A stretch of 64,000 bases of DNA from Bradyrhizobium sp. CSA112 (GTDB lineage Bacteria > Pseudomonadota > Alphaproteobacteria > Rhizobiales > Xanthobacteraceae). Positions within the stretch are counted from its first letter, which is position 1; the number at the start of each line of letters is the position of its first letter. This document shows positions 32,509 through 40,997 of the stretch, piece by piece. The position numbers were made by a program, and so were the translations under genes. The DNA lies in the NCBI RefSeq assembly GCF_029051645.1, contig NZ_JAACFS010000010.1, forward strand, positions 62,001-126,000, given 5' to 3'. The notes under the pieces were generated by a model. It did no database searches and was not told the DNA's origin. It saw only the letters and a program-made list of their open reading frames with translations.

Positions 32509-33348
32509 TCAGGTGTGAAGCGGAAGACACTGCTCGCGAGGCACTTTCCGCCTTTGATTCAGTGCTCGCCCTAAGGACCGCCAGTTCCGCCCTAACGTCA
32601 ACCGCGCGCCAGCAAGGCTTCCCCGAACGGTCCGGCTCGAGCCTAAGACGGAGACGAGCCCGAGCGCCATCAGCAGCACGCCAAGCCAAATTGTCGTCCA
32701 GCTCCGCTCGTCATCAACTTTCTCGGCGATGAGATAGGCGACCGGCACGGCAGACACGGAGGCGGCGACAGCGTCTCCAGTCACCGGTGTGGCCGCCAAA
32801 AGTGTCTCCACGTCGACTTGGCGTCTCGTGCGGTGGTCAGGCGTGAGCCGATCGATCGCTAGCTTTTCGATTGGTGCCGGTGGCACGAAGGCTGCGGACC
32901 CCGTAGCTAGCACCGGAGCAGCATCAACCACCTTGAACTCGGGCGCGGTTCGCATCGGTAGAGATGTTTCCGCCGGCGCGGAGCGCAGCAGCTCCGCACG
33001 CGCATCCACGACGGCCTTGCGCTTGCGTTGCGTGCTCTCTGTCTCGCCGGGAGCGGCGACAGGAGGCTTCGCCCTGCGATATCGAACCTGCTTTTTCACC
33101 ACGATCTCCTCAGCGGCTTGGAACCAGCATTTGCGGTGGCCATCTAGACGATATACCCAGCGCAGGCCGGCGGTCGACTTGCCGGGCAGCGGCAAGCACT
33201 CCTCTTTGGCGGCAGCGGGCGCTGTGGCTTGCTGGGGAGCGGAATTGAAATTGAAGAAGTCCGCAAAAGCATTCGAATACGCAGGCGATGTTGAGAGACC
33301 TGCGAACAGGACAAAAGCCGGGAAGCAAAATCGCAAATGACCGGACAT
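32509..33348 (-). CDS. Secreted/membrane-anchored hypothetical protein
   Basis: A 279-residue protein. I chose the ATG at 33348 because a Sec signal starts there (MSGHLRFCFPAFVLFAGLS, cleavage near PAYS); the frame upstream to 33651 has no signal. The mature part has a Cys-containing domain (CLPLPGKSTAGLRWVYRLDG then HRKCWF), a proline/alanine-rich linker and a C-terminal membrane helix (TIWLGVLLMALGLVSVLG) with a basic cytoplasmic tail. It probably exposes a small disulphide-bonded domain in the periplasm. The 'RWVYR.DGHRKCWF' pattern is common in Bradyrhizobium proteins of unknown role. Confidence 0.68.
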   Translation of the reverse strand: MSGHLRFCFPAFVLFAGLSTSPAYSNAFADFFNFNSAPQQATAPAAAKEECLPLPGKSTAGLRWVYRLDGHRKCWFQAAEEIVVKKQVRYRRAKPPVAAPGETESTQRKRKAVVDARAELLRSAPAETSLPMRTAPEFKVVDAAPVLATGSAAFVPPAPIEKLAIDRLTPDHRTRRQVDVETLLAATPVTGDAVAASVSAVPVAYLIAEKVDDERSWTTIWLGVLLMALGLVSVLGSSRTVRGSLAGARLTLGRNWRSLGRALNQRRKVPREQCLPLHT

Positions 33349-33906
33349 GGGAAACCCCGGTGTTGCGCCCCCAAACGACCCTTGGCCGCGACCTGGGTCA
33401 CAATGCGGCTCAAATCCGGCGGCGCGGTGGATTAATTTAGGCCCGGAAACCAGATCCGTGCCCAAGCGCCGGTCCTGCAGCCAGGCGAAAGCATCCAAGG
33501 CGGCTTCCGGCCCATCCCGAACCAACGGGTCGCTGAAACTCAGTCGTGTTGCGGCCGCATGGGTGTGACGGTGATCGCCCGATGCAGTGCTCAGCTTCGT
33601 CAGGTAAATTATATACGCACATGACAGAGGCGGCTGTCGCGCAAGCCACACGCTTCTCGCTGCAACATGAACATCCGAAGCGCGTTGCCAGCATCAGCCA
33701 CTAGGGCGCGCCGCGCCCGCTGCACTGACGCCGGCGCGCCGCAGTGTAACCAGGGAACAGAATCGGCGCATGGCACTTGATGTCGGGGGCTGAAGCATTC
33801 CGCCGACCATGCGTGAGATGCTCTTGTCGGCGCTCTCAATCCTTGGCTGATCACCGCTTAGAGCGTGCAATAGAGGTCGTCAGCACTCAGCGTAGTTCGG
33901 AAGACG
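33349..33906. other. Intergenic region without an assigned gene
   Basis: Several frames cross this 558-base stretch, but none shows a ribosome-binding site or a recognisable domain. No tRNA, terminator or repeat was identified with confidence. Confidence 0.4.
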
Positions 33907-34185
33907 ATGTTCCCTCCGTGGATAATGTTGGGTGTCGAGGCCAACCGAGTGATCGGCTTGCGGTTGATGAAATTGATGCGCGGGGACAGAAGCGCCCGAC
34001 GCGAAGCCAGGTTAATGGTAGCCGAAAAGTTAGACGTTGCCTTCAAGGCCAACGCGCGCATGTTGGAGGGTGCATCATCGGACGAAATAATTCGCATGTA
34101 TCGAAGGCGCGTCGCGGCAAATGCCAAGCGGCTCAGCAAGCTCAACTCCGGCCGGCCTGCCCTCAGGCGCCGCCGACGCAAGTAG
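33907..34185 (+). CDS. Small conserved helical protein of unknown function
   Basis: A 92-residue protein: FPPWIMLGVEANRVIGLRLMK, then a long helical part with EARLMVAEKLDVAFKA and MYRRRVAANAKRL, ending in a basic tail (RRRRRK). It resembles small Bradyrhizobium proteins ('W.MLGLEA..VI.LR.MK', 'YR..VAANA.RL') annotated as hypothetical, sometimes phasin-like by size. No signal peptide. The role is unknown. Confidence 0.6.
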   Translation: MFPPWIMLGVEANRVIGLRLMKLMRGDRSARREARLMVAEKLDVAFKANARMLEGASSDEIIRMYRRRVAANAKRLSKLNSGRPALRRRRRK

Positions 34186-34410
34186 TCTTCGAGATTGAGT
34201 CTCAACGCTCTCACGACGGAGCGTTGAATATCCGCAGCCTCGCCGCCACATTGCTTCTTTCGATGATGGATATTGAGATCGGATAGCGAAAAACCGCTTT
34301 CTCCGATCTATCTTTGGCATCCGTGGAGAAACGAAGAAGCTGCCGCTCCCCGAAAGCTCCCCCTTACTACGCCTTTCGCGCGGAGTTGCTCAAAGTACAC
34401 GACGCTTTGC

Positions 34411-34441
34411 CCGGGAGTTCAACCCTGCGGAGGTTAAGCTC
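34411..34441. repeat. Dispersed palindromic repeat, copy 2
   Basis: CCGGGAGTTCAACCCTGCGG followed by AGGTTAAGCTC. It has the same frame as the copies at 32459, 46801 and 51539 and is the most diverged of the four. The DNA between 34186 and here shows no gene. Confidence 0.4.
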
Positions 34442-34653
34442 TTCAAGCCTAATGTCAGTCTGTCGGTCCTCACTCATGCGTGGTCTAGGTGGCCGACGCT
34501 TAAACCAGCGTTTATGTTCGACGGACCCGTCGATTTCGCATGCCGGTGCTTATCGCTGTACGAGCCGTGGCTACAGGCCGCGTTCCCAAATCCATGTCTC
34601 CTTTCGAGGGCAAAACTGACATCGTGGCTGCCAGTGCCCAAGTCCGAAGTTGA

Positions 34654-34820
34654 CCCTGGCTGTGCAAAAACGCGAAGGATCGAAACACGACTAGAATTAC
34701 ATTCTTCAGTTCGTCGTCCAAGTTGAATGCGTTTGCGAGCTTGAGCGCTAGAACGGTCTTGGACGAATAACTTCTTCTATCGCACTCAAGTGTCTTGGCG
34801 TTTTCACACAGCCAAGACCC
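34654..34820. mobile_element. MITE-like sequence with IS1182-type ends
   Basis: CCCTGGCTGTGCAAAAACGC plus GAAG (34654-34677) is mirrored by CTTGGCGTTTTCACACAGCC plus AAGACCC (34794-34820), bounding about 167 bp with no transposase. The inner TGTGTGAAAACGC motif (minus strand of the right arm) is identical to the left end of the IS1182-type element at 38502-38514. Its right end (40051-40074) resembles the right arm here, ACCAAGACCC against GCCAAGACCC. This suggests a small non-autonomous relative. Confidence 0.5.
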
Positions 34821-34890
34821 GAAGCCGACCTTGTGCAGTGCACACCCCATCGATATGCTCGACCATTCAGTCAGCGCGGAGTGCCGAACG

Positions 34891-35862
34891 ATGTCCGATA
34901 TCTCGCGTCGGGACCTGACACTTGGCGCAGCCGGTGCTTACGCCGCGTTTGGACTCGACAAGCCGATCACATTTGTCGACGCGGCTCACGCTCAACAGGC
35001 CGTCACGCAACCCTTCCGCAAATACAAGGTCGGCGACATTGAAGTCTTCTCGCTAATCGATGGCATGCGTGACGTTCCGCTGCGGGAGGGCATGGTCAGG
35101 AATGTCAACGTCGAACAGGTCAAGACTGCGTTGCGTGGTGCCGGTTTTCCCGACAATCAGGCGCCCCTGCGGTTTATCGTCATGGCGCTCAAGCTGCGCG
35201 ATCAAGTGGTCCTGATCGACTCGGGCACGGGCGGTCATCCGATTTATGGCGAGGGGAACGGCCGGCTATTCGAGAGCATGGCGGCGGCAGGCCTTGACCC
35301 CAAGGCAGTCAAAACGATCCTCATCTCCCATCTCCACGGCGACCACATTTATGGCCTGATGAACAATGAGAGCAATGCGCAAATCTTCCCGGATGCCGAC
35401 ATCGTGGTGCCCGCTGCGGAATTGAAATGGTGGACGCGCCCCGGAGTCGAGTCGATCGATCTTGGACCGACACGCAAAGGCCTCGCCCAGCGCATTCAGG
35501 CTACGGTGGCGACTTGGAAAAACGTCAGGCCCTTTGAGGGAGAACCAGAACTGCTGCCCGGTGTGCACGCCGTTCAGGCGCCCGGCCATAGCCCGGGAAT
35601 GGTCGCACATCTGGTCACCTCCGGCAGCAAGCAGTTTCTGATCAGCGCTGACGTGGTCAATCTTGCGCCCCACATTTCGACAAATCCCGAGTGGCAGCTT
35701 GCTATCGACCAAGATCCGCAGATGGCTGTCGAGACGCGAAGGAAGATCTTCGATCGCGCGGTCGCCGACAAGCTCACCATTTCGGGTACTCACTGGTTGA
35801 TGCCGAACGTCGGCACGCTGGCCAAGGATGGCAACAGCTACGTATTCGCAGCCGAGGGGTAA
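34891..35862 (+). CDS. Tat-exported metallo-beta-lactamase-fold hydrolase
   Basis: A 323-residue protein. I chose the ATG at 34891: the N-terminus carries a twin-arginine signal (SRRDLTLGAAGAYAAFG, cleavage near AAHAQQ), which the longer frame would bury. The MBL core has the zinc-binding motif in ISHLHGDHIYG, plus later His (APGHSPGM), Asp (LISADVVN) and His (SGTHWLMP). It probably hydrolyses a lactone or ester in the periplasm; the length and Tat signal resemble quorum-quenching-type or SdsA-unrelated MBL hydrolases, and the substrate cannot be named. It stands alone between two non-coding stretches. Confidence 0.82.
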   Translation: MSDISRRDLTLGAAGAYAAFGLDKPITFVDAAHAQQAVTQPFRKYKVGDIEVFSLIDGMRDVPLREGMVRNVNVEQVKTALRGAGFPDNQAPLRFIVMALKLRDQVVLIDSGTGGHPIYGEGNGRLFESMAAAGLDPKAVKTILISHLHGDHIYGLMNNESNAQIFPDADIVVPAAELKWWTRPGVESIDLGPTRKGLAQRIQATVATWKNVRPFEGEPELLPGVHAVQAPGHSPGMVAHLVTSGSKQFLISADVVNLAPHISTNPEWQLAIDQDPQMAVETRRKIFDRAVADKLTISGTHWLMPNVGTLAKDGNSYVFAAEG

Positions 35863-36242
35863 TCCCGCCACACTATACGTTGGCAATTGGACGACCACTG
35901 CTGGCCGTAGCGGAGAACCGATCGGCACCTGAGTCAGCTTTGGCACCTTTGAGACATGCCGACCGACCCTGACAATGTCCGTTTCCAGGGGAAGACCGGA
36001 AGTAGTGGGCCGACGGCTAAAGTGACGCGATTGACCCGAAGCCGTCATAGGCCGGACCTAAATCCCGCAGCGCAGCGACCCCTGCCTTGATGCTCGCCAA
36101 TCCGCTATTCTGCCTCGCTGACGAGGGCAGCGCTCGTTTCTCTGTCCCGCACTTGCATTGAGACTTCATAGAAATGTTCGCGCCCCGTCGACGAGAAGGC
36201 TGCGGGCATTATCGCGCGGATGTAGCGAGTGGAGGCGTACGC
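35863..36242. other. Intergenic region with no assigned gene
   Basis: This 380-base stretch between the metallo-hydrolase and the methyltransferase shows no frame with a convincing start or domain, and no RNA gene. The promoter of the methyltransferase should lie near its right end. Confidence 0.35.
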
Positions 36243-37058
36243 ATGACAAAGTCATTCAAAGACTACGAGCACGAGGGCTGGAACAGCAAAGCTTCTCAAT
36301 ACGAGCGTCTCACACTACCGATCACGCGCCAAGGCTTCGAACCAATCCTTGCATCGTTCGGTGATTTGAGAGGCAAGAGGTTTCTGGACATTTGCACGGG
36401 GCCGGGCCATCTGGCGAGTGAGGCGGCGGCGCGTGGGGCGTTGGTGGATGCCGTCGATTTTTCGGAGGCGATGATTGGCGAAGCCAGGGCTCGCTTCACC
36501 GGAATAGGTTTCATGGAAGCAGATGCGGAGGCGCTCCCCTATGACGATGTCAGCTTTGACGCGGTAGCTTGCTGCTTCGGTCTCTTGCACTTACCCAATC
36601 CAGAACAGGGCGTGCGTGAGGCTTATCGTGTGCTAAAGCCTAGCGGGCGCTATTCCGTCACCCTTTGGAATGGGCCGGAACGCGGCGGCGACCTGTTCAA
36701 AGTAATTCTCCAAACGGTTTCGACGCTGGCGGACATGAACGTCGACTTGCCGAAGGCGCCCCCGATGTTTGAACTATCAGAACCGGAAAAGATTGAAACA
36801 TTGATGCGGGATGCGGGGTTCACCGATATCCAACGGATCCCGATCGCTTCGGCATGGCGCACCCGTCGTGCCGAAGACATTGCGGAATGGCTCAAGTACT
36901 CGAGCGTTCGACTTTCCTTAATTATCCAGTTCCAGAAGCCGGAAGTCCGCGAACGGATCATGGAAGAGCTGGTCAAAGCATTCCGACCATATGAGAGGAG
37001 CACTGGGCTTGAAGTGGGTTGCCATTCCATTATGGCGACGGGCGTTAAGCCTCATTGA
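36243..37058 (+). CDS. Class I SAM-dependent methyltransferase
   Basis: A 271-residue enzyme. Motif I is FLDICTGPGHLASEAAARG (SAM-binding GxGxx variant, residues about 45-63), followed by VDAVDFSEAMIGEAR (acidic motif II), EADAEALPYDDVSFDAVACC, and VLKPSGRYSVTLW (motif III/post-III). This is the UbiE/Methyltransf_11 group. The ATG at 36243 matches the start of the conserved region; the frame extends to 36174. The C-terminal half probably sets acceptor specificity, which is unknown. No operon partners. Confidence 0.82.
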   Translation: MTKSFKDYEHEGWNSKASQYERLTLPITRQGFEPILASFGDLRGKRFLDICTGPGHLASEAAARGALVDAVDFSEAMIGEARARFTGIGFMEADAEALPYDDVSFDAVACCFGLLHLPNPEQGVREAYRVLKPSGRYSVTLWNGPERGGDLFKVILQTVSTLADMNVDLPKAPPMFELSEPEKIETLMRDAGFTDIQRIPIASAWRTRRAEDIAEWLKYSSVRLSLIIQFQKPEVRERIMEELVKAFRPYERSTGLEVGCHSIMATGVKPH

Positions 37059-37366
37059 CACTCACTAATGCACCGAATGCCCGCTTATGCACTTCGCTGC
37101 ATCTGCTCACGGCGGTTTTTGACCCTGGCTGTTCTCTAATTCCGGGCCTGCGGTCAAGACTCTCCAAACACATCCTTGCCGGGATCATGGTTCTCTCCGC
37201 GGTAGGGGCATGCCCTCCGCATGATGGCGTAGGATGACGCTGGCGGATCAATGTGTGAAGCGCGCTTGCTTTTTGAGCATCGCAAAGCCAGGGGCGATCG
37301 CACCAACGCCAACGTCCCGGCAGGGACCTTGGATCCCGCCGTGGTCGGCGGGAATTCGATAGTTTG
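37059..37366. other. Intergenic stretch, partly IS110 flank
   Basis: No gene is visible. The right part is probably the non-coding end of the IS110 element, which normally lacks long inverted repeats and so cannot be bounded by eye. A short TGACCCTGGCTGT match to the MITE-like arm at 34651 occurs at 37120. Confidence 0.35.
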
Positions 37367-38399
37367 CTATGCTGTTTGCATGGCGGTCTCCTTTGACCAT
37401 CTAAATTCGGTACTATCGATCCACATCCGATGCAGAATGACCGCAAGCTTTCGTGCAACTGCAACCTTGGCTTTGCGTAGCCCGCTTCGTTTTGCAAGCC
37501 GAATGCCCCAGGCTTTGAGCGCTGACCACTTTGCTACGCGTGTGAGCAGGACATTGGCTGCCTCAAAGAGATAGCCGCGCAACATTTTGTCGCCGCACTT
37601 CGAGATTCGGCCCGTCCAGTCGATCTCACCGGATGCGTAGCGTCGGGTCGTTAGTCCGACATAGGCTCCGACGCTTCTTGACCTTTTGAAGCGCGTAGGG
37701 TCATCGATCGTTGCAAGAAAGCAAAGAGCGGTGACAGGACCGATGCCAGGCGCTGTCATGAACTGTCGCACTTGAGCATTGCTGCGTGCGAGCTTCATGA
37801 CCTTACGGTCGAGCAATCTGCTGCTCGATGGCCACTCGGGCGGTGAGTAGCGGCGTTACCGCAACGGCGAGTTCCGGCCGATTTTCGATCAGCTCTGCAG
37901 CACGCAATGCGAATGCGTTCATCTTTGCTGGGCCAATAACAAGCCCAAGGTTCTTTAGGAGTCCACGAATCTGATTCTCGAGATCCCGCTTGATCTTAAC
38001 GAGCAGAGCTCGGCTGACGAGAAGAGCCTTGACCGCGTGGCTGTCGAGGTCTTTGACGCGCACCTCCTTATACCATCCACATTGTATGATGCGGGCGATG
38101 CCTACGGCATCGTTGCGGTCACTCTTGTTGATTTGCATTTTCAAAGCCGCCTTGGCGTGCCTGGCGTCGATGCAGATGACGGGCAGCCCCATCTTATTCA
38201 ACTCGGTCCACAGCCATGTCGACGTTGCTCCCGTTTCGAGTCCGATCCGCGCGACATGCGGCGCGTTTGATTTGATGAATGCAGCGATCGCTTCTGGATC
38301 AGAATGAACCATTCCTTCACGCTGAATCTTTCCTGTCCGATCAACAATGCAGATCGCTGTTAGCTTCAGCGATACGTCCAGTCCGACATAATGCTCCAT
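37367..38399 (-). pseudogene. IS110-family transposase, frameshifted
   Basis: The N-terminal half (from 38399; MEHYVGLDVSLKLTAICIVD, LETGATSTWLW, KSDRNDAVGIARI) is the RuvC-like DEDD domain. The C-terminal half (to 37367; APGIGPVTALCFLATIDDPTRF, RSVGAYVGLTTRRY) is the transposase_20 domain. The two are in different frames: the first ends at EQQIARP, while the family continues EQQLLDRKV. Removing one A on the minus strand at 37817 restores the frame. No slippery heptamer is visible, so this is probably a true break. The normal length would be about 340 residues. Confidence 0.85.
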
Positions 38400-38502
38400 T
38401 GCAGCTCTCCTGTCGTTGCAAGGCTCAAGAGCCGAGCCTCATCGATTCCTGGAGAGCTGATTCTGAGAGCCTCAGTATGGCTCCGGCCCGGAATTACCCC
38501 AT

Positions 38503-40063
38503 GTGTGAAAACGCTGCGCTTGATGTGATTCGCGCGATATGATTCCCGCACGATTTGCGGGGGGCTCGGATGAAGCGCTTCATTGAGGGTGCGGATCGTG
38601 GGCAGAGCACGCTGTTTCCTGAATGCGTGGAAGACTGGATTGGCGAGGACAATCCAGTTCGCGTCATCGACGTCCTAGTCGACGGCCTCGATCTGGCCGA
38701 GCTTGGGTTCGGCGGGGTCGATCCCGAGGCAACCGGCCGGCCGTCGTACCACCCCTCGGTTCTCCTGAAGCTTTACATTTACGGCTATCTGAACCGGGTT
38801 CAGTCGAGCCGGCGGCTTGAACGAGAAGCTGGGCGCAACGTCGAGGTCATGTGGCTGCTGGGTCGGCTCGCACCTGATCACAAGACGATCGCGGACTTCC
38901 GCAAAGACAATGGCCTGGCGCTTCGCAAGGTATGTGCGCGCTTCGTCGAACTCTGTCGTGAGATGGGTCTTCTCGCGACGGCGAGCGTTGCCATCGATGG
39001 CAGCAAGTTCAAAGCCGTGAATAACCGGGACAAGAACTTCACACGGGCGAAGGTGGAACGGCGGCGGGCCCAACTGGAGGAGAGCGTCGCGCGCTATCTG
39101 AGCCAACTTGACACGGCGGACCGGCAGGAGCCGACGGAGGCGCTGGCCGCGAAGGTGACAAGACTTACCGAGAAGCTCACAAAACTGAAGGAGGAGATGG
39201 GCAAGCTTGCCGTTTACGAGAGGCAGATGCTTGCGTCACCTGACCAGCAAATCTCGCTGACCGATCCCGACAGCCGTTCGATGGCGACGAGCGGCCGCGG
39301 TTCCGGCGTCGTCGGCTACAACGTGCAGGTCGCCGTGGACACCAAGCACCACCTGATTGTGACGCATGAGGTAACGAACAGCGGTTCAGATCGGGCTCAA
39401 TTGGCCAATGTGGCCAAGCAGGCGAAGGCTGTTCTACAGACCGAGACGCTCGAGGCTGTTGCCGATCGCGGCTACTTCAGCAGCGTGGAGATCCTCGCCT
39501 GCCACGAGGCCGGCATCACAGTAACTCTGCCCAAGCCGCAGATGTCGGGCGCCAAATCGGATGGCCGCTTCGGCAAGCAGGACTTTGTCTATTTGCCGGA
39601 GGAGGACGCCTATCGCTGTCCGGCTGGAGAGCAACTGCCATATCGTTTTACGAGCGAGGAAGATGGCAAGCGGATAAGGCGTTACTGGACCAACGCCTGC
39701 CAAAATTGTTCGCTCAAGTCCCAGTGCACGACAGGGCCAGAGCGGCGAATTCCACGATGGGAGCATGAGGACCTGCTCGATGCCGTGCAGCAGCGCCTTG
39801 ATGCGAACCCGCTCGCCATGCGTCAGCGTCGCGAGACGGTCGAGCATCCGTTCGGCACGATGAAGGCCCGCATGGGAGCGACACACTTCCTCACCAAAAC
39901 GCTTCCAAAAGTAGCCGCCGAGATGGCTCTCTCGGTTCTGGCCTACAATCTGACACGGGTCATGAACATCATCGGAACCAAGCCGCTGATGGCTGCAATC
40001 GCAGCCTGAGACTGAACCGATCCTGGCCTCTCATCGACTTCCCTGGGAAGGGCGTTTTTACAC
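38503..40063 (+). mobile_element. IS1182-type insertion sequence
   Basis: A transposase gene is flanked by short inverted repeats GTGTGAAAACGC (38503-38514) and GCGTTTTTACAC (40052-40063), which match with one mismatch. The true ends may lie a few bases further out; ACCAAGACCC follows on the right. No target duplication could be set. It abuts the IS110 remnant. Similar ends bound the MITE-like sequence at 34654-34820. Confidence 0.7.
38570..40009 (+). CDS. IS1182-family transposase
   Basis: A 479-residue DDE transposase (MKRFIEGADRGQSTLFP from the ATG at 38570; an in-frame start at 38555 is weaker). The N-terminal DUF772-type domain has SYHPSVLLKLYIYGYLNRVQ. The core has VAIDGSKFKAVNN, VGYNVQVAVDTKHHLIV and LEAVADRGYFSS, and the C-terminal part has the Cys-rich ACQNCSLKSQC and EHPFGTMKARMG. 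Length and motifs are complete, so it is probably active. A coiled coil (AKVTRLTEKLTKLKEEMGK) lies between the first acidic residue and the core. Confidence 0.9.
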   Translation: MKRFIEGADRGQSTLFPECVEDWIGEDNPVRVIDVLVDGLDLAELGFGGVDPEATGRPSYHPSVLLKLYIYGYLNRVQSSRRLEREAGRNVEVMWLLGRLAPDHKTIADFRKDNGLALRKVCARFVELCREMGLLATASVAIDGSKFKAVNNRDKNFTRAKVERRRAQLEESVARYLSQLDTADRQEPTEALAAKVTRLTEKLTKLKEEMGKLAVYERQMLASPDQQISLTDPDSRSMATSGRGSGVVGYNVQVAVDTKHHLIVTHEVTNSGSDRAQLANVAKQAKAVLQTETLEAVADRGYFSSVEILACHEAGITVTLPKPQMSGAKSDGRFGKQDFVYLPEEDAYRCPAGEQLPYRFTSEEDGKRIRRYWTNACQNCSLKSQCTTGPERRIPRWEHEDLLDAVQQRLDANPLAMRQRRETVEHPFGTMKARMGATHFLTKTLPKVAAEMALSVLAYNLTRVMNIIGTKPLMAAIAA

Positions 40064-40149
40064 GACCAAGACCCAACGCGGACATTGACCCAAGACCAGC
40101 CCATCCTGTCTCTCAACTGCGTGGCTGGCAGCAGCGCGAGTGTAAGACG

Positions 40150-40806
40150 ATGCTGACGCAAATTTACGAGGTTGCGACACCTGCGGAAGCCGAGGCGATA
40201 TCGGCAATCGGCGTGGATCATGTCGGCGTGCTCGTCGGCGATGGTGCGTTCCCTCGGGAACTTCCGGTTCAGAAGGCGTCAGCCGTTATGAGGATGATCC
40301 GGGCGCCGTCCGTACTTTCCGCGCTGTTCCTCTCGGCGGATGTCGCTCTTATCGAGCGGATGGCAGGGGAGCTTGATCCGCCCATCGTTCATCTTGGCGC
40401 ATCAAGCGAATTGCTCACGCCTGATCTTGTCGTGGCGCTGCGCAAGTCCCTGCCGAAGACCAAATTCATGCGCAGCGTACCTGTCATGGGACCTGAGGCG
40501 GTAGGTATAGCGCAAGCATATGAAGGAGTTGTCGATTGGATCCTGCTTGACAGTCATCATGCAGGTGATTTGCAAATCGGCGCGCAGGGCGTGACGCATG
40601 ACTGGAACATCAGTCGAAAGATAGTGGAGAGTGTTCGTACCCCAGTAATACTTGCTGGTGGCCTCGGACCAGACAATGTCAAAGAAGCTATTCGGTCGGT
40701 GCGACCTGCCGGTGTTGATTCGAAAACAAGAACCGATCAAGAGGGCACTCACTCAAAAAACCTGGGGAAGGTGGAAGCCTTCTATCGCGCTGCGACGAGC
40801 GGTTAG
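40150..40806 (+). CDS. TrpF-like phosphoribosylanthranilate isomerase homologue
   Basis: A 218-residue TIM-barrel protein like TrpF: ISAIGVDHVGVLVGDG, the catalytic-Asp region WILLDSHHAGD, VILAGGLGPDNV and the phosphate-binding-like RPAGVDSKTRTD, then KNLGKVEAFYRA. True TrpF starts with a K-I-C-G strand whose Cys is the general base; here the strand is LTQIYEVATP, so that Cys is replaced. No other trp gene is near. It may act on a different phospho-sugar-like substrate or have lost isomerase activity. It runs convergent to groEL, with a terminator between. Confidence 0.68.
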   Translation: MLTQIYEVATPAEAEAISAIGVDHVGVLVGDGAFPRELPVQKASAVMRMIRAPSVLSALFLSADVALIERMAGELDPPIVHLGASSELLTPDLVVALRKSLPKTKFMRSVPVMGPEAVGIAQAYEGVVDWILLDSHHAGDLQIGAQGVTHDWNISRKIVESVRTPVILAGGLGPDNVKEAIRSVRPAGVDSKTRTDQEGTHSKNLGKVEAFYRAATSG

Positions 40807-40942
40807 ATCGCACTTCAGTCGCTGCATGTCCGTTGCTGGGGGATGAGCGGACCTTGCCCGGCCGCCGGCCGATGTCGGCTTGATGCTGTGGAAATGGCTG
40901 GCTGACGCCATAGAGTGATTTGCAAATGGCAGTAGCCATTGA

Positions 40943-40970
40943 AAAGGCCCGGCAGCCATGCCGGGCCTTT
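40943..40970 (-). terminator. Intrinsic terminator downstream of groEL
   Basis: AAAGGCCCGGCA-GCCA-TGCCGGGCCTTT is a perfect 12-bp stem with a four-base loop and runs of A and T at its sides. It lies 27 bases beyond the groEL stop and could also serve the convergent TrpF-like gene. Confidence 0.8.
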
Positions 40971-40997
40971 GCGATTGTTGAGCTCTGAATGCTGAAC

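Noticed and set aside
37803..37830. Programmed frameshift in the IS110 transposase
   Set aside because: No slippery heptamer or downstream stem was seen; a one-base insertion explains the break more simply.
38279..38542. Short plus frame between IS110 and the IS1182-type element
   Set aside because: It mostly overlaps the IS110 transposase on the other strand and has no support.
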